Positions 5,175 to 10,097 of a stretch of 10,097 nucleotides of DNA are shown one piece after another (position 1 is the first letter of the stretch; each line of letters starts with the position of its first letter). The notes under the pieces were generated by a model, which saw only the letters and a list, made by a program, of their open reading frames with translations, searched no databases and had not been told where the DNA came from. Source of the DNA: Clostridia bacterium (GTDB lineage Bacteria > Bacillota > Clostridia > Oscillospirales > Acutalibacteraceae). The stretch spans positions 1 through 10,097 of the forward strand of contig JAFTCS010000038.1 of NCBI GenBank assembly GCA_017454565.1. Reading direction: 5' to 3'. The translations under genes were made by a program, and so were the position numbers.

Positions 5175-6473
5175 ATGAGCAATATAAATGAGAGAAACTT
5201 AAAGTTTGAGACCAAGCAGCTTCACGTAGGACAGGAGAATCCTGATCCGGCAACAGACGCAAGGGCAGTGCCTATCTACCTGACATCGTCCTATGTTTTC
5301 CATAACAGCGAACACGCAGCTGACAGATTCGGCCTGAGAGATGCCGGAAACATATACGGCAGACTTACAAACCCCACACAGGATGTTTTCGAGCAGCGTA
5401 TCGCAGCTCTTGAGGGCGGCTCGGCAGCAATAGCAGTAAGCTCTGGTGCAGCGGCAATAACCTATGCTATCCAGACGGCAGCCCATGCAGGCGACCACAT
5501 CGTTGCTGCTAAGAACATCTACGGCGGTACATATAACCTGCTGGCTCACACATTAAAGGACTACGGCATAGAGACCACCTTTGTTGATCCCTTTGATTAT
5601 GATGCTATCGAGGCAGCTATCAAGGACAACACAAAGGCTATCGAGATAGAAACTCTCGGCAATCCGAATTCAGAGGTCGTTGACATAGAAAAGATAGCGC
5701 AGATCGCTCACGCACATAAGATCCCGCTTATCGTTGACAACACCTTTGCCACCCCTTATCTTGTAAGACCTATCGAGCACGGAGCTGATATCGTTGTTCA
5801 TTCAGCTACCAAGTTTATCGGCGGCCATGGAACATCTATCGGCGGTGTTATCGTAGATTCTGGTAAATTTGACTGGATCGGAAGCGGAAAGTTCCCCTGG
5901 CTGGTTGAGCCCAACGTTTCCTATCACGGCGTAAGCTTTGCGAAGGCTGTTCCGAATGCTACATTTGTAACATACATCAGGGCTATCCTTCTCAGAGACA
6001 CAGGCGCAACACTTTCACCTGTACACGCTTTTGTGTTCCTCCAGGGTCTCGAGACATTGTCGCTCAGAGTTGAGAGACACGTTGAAAATGCTCTGAAGGT
6101 AGCGCAGTTCCTTGCAAATGATCCCAGAGTAGAGAAGGTAAACCATCCATCCGTATCAGCAGATCCTAAACAGCAGGAGCTCTATAAGAAATATTATCCT
6201 AACGGCGGCGGCTCTATCTTTACATTTGAGATCAAGGGTGACGCCAAGACCGCACAGAAGTTTATTGACAACCTCAAGCTGTTCTCGCTGCTTGCAAACG
6301 TTGCCGATGTAAAGAGCCTAGCTATCCATCCTGCATCCACTACACATTCCGAGTGCAACGAGCAGGAGCTGCTTGACCAGGGGATCAAGCCCAACACGAT
6401 CAGGCTTTCCATCGGTACAGAGCACATTGATGACATTCTGTTCGATATCAAGGAAGCTCTTGACAACATCTGA
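5175..6473 (+). CDS. metY: O-acetylhomoserine sulfhydrylase (aminocarboxypropyltransferase)
   Basis: A 432-residue PLP enzyme of the Cys/Met metabolism family, with the length typical of MetY rather than the shorter MetB/MetC (about 380-400). It makes homocysteine from O-acetylhomoserine and sulfide in the cytoplasm. The PLP lysine is K213 in HSATKFIGGHGTSIGG. The ring-stacking and phosphate residues appear in YGRLTNPT (61-68), SSGAAAITYA (89-98) and the aspartate D188 in IVDNTFATPYL. The N-terminal FETKQLHVGQ and the C-terminal SLAIHPASTTHSE and RLSIGTEHIDDI blocks are also family typical. The start has AGAGG about 9 bases upstream. The gene is monocistronic, with its own promoter and a terminator 39 bases after its stop. 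Confidence 0.95.
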   Translation: MSNINERNLKFETKQLHVGQENPDPATDARAVPIYLTSSYVFHNSEHAADRFGLRDAGNIYGRLTNPTQDVFEQRIAALEGGSAAIAVSSGAAAITYAIQTAAHAGDHIVAAKNIYGGTYNLLAHTLKDYGIETTFVDPFDYDAIEAAIKDNTKAIEIETLGNPNSEVVDIEKIAQIAHAHKIPLIVDNTFATPYLVRPIEHGADIVVHSATKFIGGHGTSIGGVIVDSGKFDWIGSGKFPWLVEPNVSYHGVSFAKAVPNATFVTYIRAILLRDTGATLSPVHAFVFLQGLETLSLRVERHVENALKVAQFLANDPRVEKVNHPSVSADPKQQELYKKYYPNGGGSIFTFEIKGDAKTAQKFIDNLKLFSLLANVADVKSLAIHPASTTHSECNEQELLDQGIKPNTIRLSIGTEHIDDILFDIKEALDNI

Positions 6474-6511
6474 TAAAAACGATCATATCATAAGACAACC
6501 TCATAGAAAAA

Positions 6512-6550
6512 CGAGACCTCCGATATCATTTGTCGGAGGTCTCGCTTTTT
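6512..6550. terminator. Bidirectional terminator shared by metY and the recombinase gene
   Basis: CGAGACCTCCGA (6512-6523) pairs perfectly with TCGGAGGTCTCG (6533-6544), loop 9 bases. CTTTTT follows on the plus strand and TTTTTC on the minus strand. The minus-strand recombinase stop codon lies in the loop (6526-6528), so one arm is coding sequence. Confidence 0.95.
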
Positions 6551-7542
6551 GCTTTATTCTTAGTTTTGCTATCGGGCTTTATATCCGCAAGGGGATTGGC
6601 TTCGATCGCTTTTCTGATATTAGCGCTGTTTATGTGAGTGTATATCTCGGTGGTAGCCGTACTCTCGTGCCCAAGGACTTCCTTCAGAAGCAGGGTATCA
6701 ACGCCGTTCTGATACATAAGCGTTGCTGCGGTATGTCTTAGCTTGTGAGTTGAAAGACCGAGATTTGAAAGCCCGGCCTTTGCAAGACATTCTTCAACTA
6801 TCTGTTCTACACGCCGTGTTGTTATACGCTTGTTCTGGTTGGAAATGAACAAAGCATTGACGTCGGTTTTCTTTGCTGCCCGTCCCGGCATATAGTTGTT
6901 GATAGAGGCGATACAAGCATCGTTCAGTGCAACGATACGTTCTTTTCGTCCTTTGCCAAAGATCCTTACTGTCCTGTTATCCAGGCTTATGTCATCGATG
7001 TCTATACCGCAAAGCTCTGAAAGCCTCATCCCGCAGTTCAGAAACAGAGTGATAATACAGTAATCACGGGCCGTGTATCTTGATTCTACAGACATAAGAA
7101 GCTTCTGGGCTTCCTGCAAGGTAAGATACTTTGGCAGCGTCTTTTCCGAACGAGGCAGTTCAAGGTTTTCAATAGGATTTGATTTTATAAGCATGACCTT
7201 GTTTGTGAGATAGTTATAGAAGTGACGAAGACAGGTCACTTTTCTGGCTCTGGTTTTTGCTGTGTTCTCACGCTCATCAGTCAGCCAGCGCAGATAGCTG
7301 TATGCGTCATGCAGAGAAAACTGTTCGACATATTCAAAAGGAACATTATTTATAGGTATATCTTTGAACTCGGTCTTGTTAGGATCAACATCATTGTGAT
7401 CTATAAGAAGATAACGCAGAAACGTCTTCATATCTGTGTAATAGGCATCTTCTGTCCTTGGAGCTCTGTCTTCAACTATCCTTATATGTGTCAGAAAGTC
7501 CTTTAAATATTTGGGACAATCTGTTTTGTTGTTTATCGACAC
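6526..7542 (-). CDS. Tyrosine recombinase, XerC/XerD type
   Basis: A 338-residue site-specific recombinase. Residues about 10-115 are the SAM-like core-binding domain (RTEDAYYTDMKTFLRYL, ARKVTCLRHFYNYL). Residues about 135-315 are the catalytic domain with a complete active site: R173 in GMRLSEL, K198 in FGKGRKER, H267 and R270 in STHKLRH, H292 in LGHES and the nucleophile Y301 in TEIYTHI. A lysine-rich tail follows. Such proteins resolve chromosome dimers (Xer) or integrate mobile elements. No attachment site, excisionase or phage gene is nearby, and the linkage to a phosphodiesterase gene suggests a housekeeping Xer role (inference). The start is GTG, supported by GGAGG (7551-7555) at 8 bases. 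It lies 36 bases downstream of the phosphodiesterase gene and is probably co-transcribed with it. Confidence 0.93.
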   Translation of the reverse strand: MSINNKTDCPKYLKDFLTHIRIVEDRAPRTEDAYYTDMKTFLRYLLIDHNDVDPNKTEFKDIPINNVPFEYVEQFSLHDAYSYLRWLTDERENTAKTRARKVTCLRHFYNYLTNKVMLIKSNPIENLELPRSEKTLPKYLTLQEAQKLLMSVESRYTARDYCIITLFLNCGMRLSELCGIDIDDISLDNRTVRIFGKGRKERIVALNDACIASINNYMPGRAAKKTDVNALFISNQNKRITTRRVEQIVEECLAKAGLSNLGLSTHKLRHTAATLMYQNGVDTLLLKEVLGHESTATTEIYTHINSANIRKAIEANPLADIKPDSKTKNKAKSETSDK

Positions 7543-7578
7543 ACGCTTTGCCTCCGTTTCGGGACAGGTTATATAGTT

Positions 7579-8055
7579 TTAAAGATCTACCAGCGCACAG
7601 CTTGTGCCGTAGGGTGACAGATCAATGAATGCGTAGCTTGGCGGAAGGTCATCCTTTGGCTGGGATGCGCTTCCGGGATTAAGAATATGAAGACCGTTCT
7701 TGTATTTATAGTATCGGCAATGAGTATGGCCGTAAAGAGCGATCTGTGCATTATTCTCCTTTGCAAGAGAGATAAGAGTGTCATAAGAGTTCTTCACATC
7801 AAGATCATGTCCGTGAGCAAGCAGGATCTTTGTTTTAAAGATCTCGATCACATCTGTGGAGGGGATGACCGGCTCATCACAGTTTCCCGAAACACAGTAT
7901 ATATGCTTGTCGGTATAGATCTCTTTCATCACTTCGAGCTCCTTCAGACCATCTCCGAGGAAAATAAAATGATCGCAGATCTGTTTGTTCAGATCAAATA
8001 TCTGTCTTGCAGCAGAGATATTGCCGTGAGTATCAGAAAAAACTATTATCCTCAT
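7579..8055 (-). CDS. YfcE/MJ0936-family metallophosphodiesterase
   Basis: A 158-residue calcineurin-like phosphoesterase. The two-metal site motifs are all present: D8 and H10 in FSDTHGN, D35 in FLGDG, N58 in SGNCD, H81 in LAHGHD, and H110/H112 in YGHTH. NPGSAS (126-131) is the usual closing motif. Family members hydrolyse phosphodiester bonds on small substrates in a metal-dependent manner; the natural substrate is unknown. The frame is open 29 codons further upstream, but the start at 8055 is chosen because AAGGAG lies 8 bases before it and the domain begins there (MRIIVFSD). The upstream codons lie in the promoter region. It is the first gene of a pair with the recombinase gene. Confidence 0.93.
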   Translation of the reverse strand: MRIIVFSDTHGNISAARQIFDLNKQICDHFIFLGDGLKELEVMKEIYTDKHIYCVSGNCDEPVIPSTDVIEIFKTKILLAHGHDLDVKNSYDTLISLAKENNAQIALYGHTHCRYYKYKNGLHILNPGSASQPKDDLPPSYAFIDLSPYGTSCALVDL

Positions 8056-8091
8056 TTGATTAACTCCTTTACGGAACAGTAGTTTTTCTTT

Positions 8092-8119
8092 ATTATAACA
8101 TAGTTTTTGAAAATCGCAA
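8092..8119 (-). promoter_or_regulatory. Promoter of the phosphodiesterase-recombinase pair
   Basis: On the minus strand TTGCGA (8119 to 8114), a 16-base spacer and TATAAT (8097 to 8092). The surrounding stretch (8120-8190) is very AT-rich and otherwise empty. Confidence 0.65.
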
Positions 8120-8191
8120 TATTGTTCACAGAAAATTCTCAAAGAAATTTTGAAATTATTTGTTCAAATATTCAAAATTCATAGTTTGTTA

Positions 8192-8220
8192 TTGAAATTT
8201 GTGTAAAAATGTGCTATGAT
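8192..8220 (+). promoter_or_regulatory. Promoter of the unknown 185-residue protein gene
   Basis: TTGAAA (8192-8197), a 17-base spacer and TATGAT (8215-8220). Transcription would begin near 8227, at the foot of a possible 7-pair hairpin, AAGGTAA (8226-8232) with TTACCTT (8251-8257), at the extreme 5' end of the mRNA. Confidence 0.7.
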
Positions 8221-8279
8221 AACTTAAGGTAATTATGCAGTCATTTCGTCTTACCTTGTCAAGGAGTGTTCGTACGATC

Positions 8280-8837
8280 ATGAAGAAAAAGTATGCTATC
8301 TATAAGTCGGAAACGGGATACTACTACTATGAGTATTACGATACGCTTGAAGCGCTTAAAGGAACAAAGTTTGACGGGATCGTAACAGAGGACAAGCTCC
8401 CTGTGGTTCTTGACAATACAGGCGGATATTACCACTTTACTGAAGATGATTTTATGTTTGACAGGCTTGTTGAATGTGAGGGCTGCCCGCTGAAGCTGGA
8501 ACAAATGTTTTTCAAGAATCAGGACAGCTTCAAGCTTGGCTGGATGTCACCTGAAGGAGATACTTATTCCTGTGATTATACCAGTCATACAAAGGCTGCG
8601 ATAATGATAGCTGAAAAGTTTTTCGGAAAAGTCAAGTATCCGGAAAGAACACTTGGAAAAGCAGGATGGCTCAAGATAATCGATTCATGGGACGGCACCC
8701 AGCGTGAACACGGTCAGTTTGTTTATTCTCTTACGGGCAGGATAACCAAAAGACAGGCGGACAGACTTTTTGATCTTGGCCTTTACGGGAACAAGGAAGT
8801 CAAAAATTTGATCGATGAATGTGAACAGAACTGGTAA
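8280..8837 (+). CDS. Hypothetical protein, 185 residues
   Basis: I do not recognise this family. It is a soluble, aromatic-rich protein without signal peptide or membrane segment. It opens with KKKYAIYKSETGYYYYEYYDTLEALKG (a strand-turn-strand pattern), has a lone CEGC pair near residue 66, a middle block with a Lys/Phe-rich helix and ends with ITKRQADRLFDLGLYGNKEV. The ATG at 8280 is preferred although AAGGAG (8261-8266) is 13 bases away. The alternative ATG at 8235 would leave a leader of under 10 bases and has no good ribosome binding site. It is followed after 52 bases by the hydrogenase-system regulator, so the two may share transcripts, though an AT-rich TATAATTATAAT stretch between them may hold another promoter. 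Confidence 0.75.
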   Translation: MKKKYAIYKSETGYYYYEYYDTLEALKGTKFDGIVTEDKLPVVLDNTGGYYHFTEDDFMFDRLVECEGCPLKLEQMFFKNQDSFKLGWMSPEGDTYSCDYTSHTKAAIMIAEKFFGKVKYPERTLGKAGWLKIIDSWDGTQREHGQFVYSLTGRITKRQADRLFDLGLYGNKEVKNLIDECEQNW

Positions 8838-8889
8838 AGCAGGACTGTCTGAATTATAATTATAATGAATAAAAAAGGAGTGCTGTGTT

Positions 8890-9135
8890 TTGGGAACAAG
8901 AGTTGCGATCATTGCGATCATCGTCGAGAACAAAAACACCGTTGAGCGTATAAATGCCATTCTTCACGAGTATAAGGATGCGATCATCGGAAGAATGGGC
9001 ATCCCTTACAAAGCGAAAGGCATAAGTATTATAAGCATAGCGGTAGATGCATCTCAGGATGACATAAATACTCTTGCAGGAAAGATAGGCAGACTTGACG
9101 GTGTTTCTGCAAAAACTGTATATTCTGCGAACTGA
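8890..9135 (+). CDS. TM1266-family iron-only hydrogenase system regulator
   Basis: An 81-residue protein of the TM1266 family, which has an ACT/NikR-like ferredoxin fold and is regularly encoded beside [FeFe]-hydrogenase maturation genes. Characteristic blocks are VAIIAIIVENKNTVERINAILHEY, IIGRMGIPY, GISIISIAVDA and the final LAGKIGRLDGVSAKTVYS. Its regulatory role is a family annotation; no biochemical function is shown by the sequence. The start is TTG, chosen because AAGGAG (8875-8880) lies 9 bases upstream and the family begins at this point. It precedes hydF by 140 bases, most of which is taken by an attenuator-like structure. Confidence 0.9.
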   Translation: MGTRVAIIAIIVENKNTVERINAILHEYKDAIIGRMGIPYKAKGISIISIAVDASQDDINTLAGKIGRLDGVSAKTVYSAN

Positions 9136-9161
9136 ATTTAATAATTTCAATCTGTTTCTAA

Positions 9162-9251
9162 CGCCGAAAATAGTATTTGAGGCGAAAGTAAGATCATTGT
9201 TCAAAAACGTTTCGGTCGGATTCTTACTTTTTGAAGGATCCGGCTTTTTTT
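9162..9251 (+). promoter_or_regulatory. Candidate attenuator/riboswitch upstream of hydF
   Basis: Three elements lie in order. First, a small hairpin closed by CGCC (9162-9165) and GGCG (9181-9184). Second, directly adjoining it, AAAGTAAGA (9185-9193), which pairs perfectly with TCTTACTTT (9222-9230). Third, a terminator whose 5' arm is 9215-9225. The second pairing takes up the terminator's 5' arm, so the two folds exclude each other, as in antiterminator/terminator switches. No promoter can be seen between this element and hydF. I do not recognise a known riboswitch class or a convincing leader peptide. Confidence 0.6.
9215..9251 (+). terminator. Intrinsic terminator between the TM1266-family gene and hydF
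   Basis: GTCGGATTCTT (9215-9225) pairs with AAGGATCCGGC (9234-9244) over 11 pairs including two G-U, loop 8 bases, followed by seven Ts (9245-9251). It ends 24 bases before the hydF start codon. Confidence 0.85.
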
Positions 9252-9275
9252 CATAAGCTATAAAGGGTGATAAAT

Positions 9276-10097
9276 ATGGGACTTAATTCAACACCTTCAT
9301 CGGAGAGGATACATCTAGGCTTCTTTGGCGTTAGAAACGCCGGAAAATCAAGCCTTGTCAACGCTGTGACAAATCAGGAGCTTGCTGTAGTTTCGGATAC
9401 TCCGGGCACAACTACCGATCCTGTGACCAAAGCTATGGAGCTTTTACCTCTGGGTCCTGTTGTTATAATCGATACTCCCGGGTTTGATGACGAGGGAGCT
9501 CTTGGAGAGCTTCGTGTTAAAAAGACATCACAGGTGCTCAACAGAGTAGATATCGCTGTTCTGGTCACGGATATAACTAAGCCTCTCTGTGAATGTGAAA
9601 GGCAGCTCATTGGTCTTTTTGAAGACAAGAAGATACCATATCTTATTGTCGGGAATAAGAATGACCTTTCTGATAAAGCCCCTGACGGCGAGAGATTTGC
9701 TGTCAGTGCGCTAAACAAAGCCAACATTTATGAGCTGAGAGAAAAGATAGCTTCTCTTGTTGAGACAAAGGATCAGACTCATCGTATAGTCGGCGATATT
9801 ATCAAAGAAAACGAGCTGGCTGTGCTGGTCGTACCTATAGACAAGGCAGCTCCAAAGGGCAGGCTTATTCTGCCGCAGCAAATGGTCATAAGGGATATCC
9901 TTGAATCAGGCGCTTGCTCGGCGGTTGTCCGTGAAACGGAATTGCCGTACACGCTTGAAAACCTTGTAAGCAGACCGGCTGTTGTAATCACAGACAGTCA
10001 GGCTTTCGCTAAGGTCGCTAAGGATACTCCGGAAGACATCAAGCTGACATCGTTCTCCATCCTCATGGCAAAATACAAGGGCTTTCTTGAAACGGCA
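9276..10097 (+). CDS. hydF: [FeFe]-hydrogenase H-cluster maturation GTPase HydF (3' end missing)
   Basis: The window holds the first 274 residues. HydF is the scaffold on which the 2Fe subcluster of the [FeFe]-hydrogenase active site is assembled from products of the radical-SAM enzymes HydE and HydG before transfer to the apo-hydrogenase. The N-terminal GTPase domain is complete: P-loop GVRNAGKS (18-25), switch threonines in PGTTTDP (43-49), DTPG (66-69), NKND (127-130) and SAL (144-146). The dimerisation domain follows from about residue 178 (ENELAVLVVPIDKAAPKGRLILPQQ is typical). The C-terminal [4Fe-4S] cluster domain lies beyond the window. The start has AAGGGTG (9263-9269) 6 bases upstream. 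Expression is probably gated by the terminator just upstream. Confidence 0.96.
   Translation, partial: MGLNSTPSSERIHLGFFGVRNAGKSSLVNAVTNQELAVVSDTPGTTTDPVTKAMELLPLGPVVIIDTPGFDDEGALGELRVKKTSQVLNRVDIAVLVTDITKPLCECERQLIGLFEDKKIPYLIVGNKNDLSDKAPDGERFAVSALNKANIYELREKIASLVETKDQTHRIVGDIIKENELAVLVVPIDKAAPKGRLILPQQMVIRDILESGACSAVVRETELPYTLENLVSRPAVVITDSQAFAKVAKDTPEDIKLTSFSILMAKYKGFLETA

Noticed and set aside
6526..7542. Mobile element around the tyrosine recombinase
   Set aside because: No excisionase, phage or conjugation genes, direct repeats or tRNA attachment site are visible nearby, and the flanking genes are ordinary chromosomal ones.
8235..8279. Upstream ATG extending the 185-residue hypothetical protein by 15 residues
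   Set aside because: The predicted transcription start is only about 8 bases upstream and there is no good ribosome binding site, whereas the later ATG has AAGGAG before it.
9199..9254. Possible TTG-initiated leader peptide running through the hydF attenuator
   Set aside because: No ribosome binding site precedes the TTG and the codons show no run of one amino acid that would suggest ribosome-mediated attenuation.

Overview
The window looks like a piece of chromosome from a low-to-mid GC, anaerobic, Gram-positive gut or rumen bacterium of the Clostridia, probably Ruminococcus or another member of the Oscillospiraceae. Three things suggest this: strong AGGAGG-type ribosome binding sites, near-consensus TTGACA/TATAAT promoters with 17-base spacers, and an [FeFe]-hydrogenase maturation gene (hydF) preceded by a TM1266-type hydrogenase-system regulator. 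The assignment is inferred from gene content, not from a marker gene.

Left part (1-2690). The C-terminal tail of an unidentified plus-strand gene converges on a minus-strand PnuC-family vitamin transporter across a shared hairpin terminator. The transporter mRNA has a leader of about 125 bases with a complete intrinsic terminator upstream of the start codon, so it is a candidate attenuator or riboswitch. Divergent from it are a good promoter, a strong ribosome binding site and a start codon that lead into only about 22 plausible N-terminal codons of a regulator. The winged-helix core of a MarR-type regulator follows, but on the opposite strand. This looks like a regulator gene broken by a local inversion. 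Downstream, a promoter overlapped by a 17-base inverted repeat drives a two-gene operon: an ABM-type (quinol monooxygenase-like) small protein and a carboxymuconolactone decarboxylase-cupin fusion. Together they suggest a stress or quinone/aromatic response module.

Middle part (2690-6550). A decayed minus-strand gene keeps its promoter, a fragment of a degenerate GGDEF domain and, in another frame, a beta-helix 'carbohydrate-binding' domain. It is followed by galE (UDP-glucose 4-epimerase) and by an O-acetylhomoserine sulfhydrylase gene. Each has its own promoter and terminator, and the second has a 14-residue leader ORF.

Right part (6512-10097). A minus-strand pair encodes a YfcE/MJ0936-type phosphodiesterase and a Xer-type tyrosine recombinase. 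The last codons of the recombinase form part of a bidirectional terminator shared with the sulfhydrylase gene. Divergent from the pair are an unrecognised 185-residue protein, the TM1266-family regulator and hydF, which runs off the window. Between the regulator and hydF lies the most striking regulatory element seen here: a strong terminator whose 5' arm can instead pair with an upstream segment (an antiterminator), with no visible promoter after it.

No tRNA, rRNA, CRISPR array or complete mobile element was seen.
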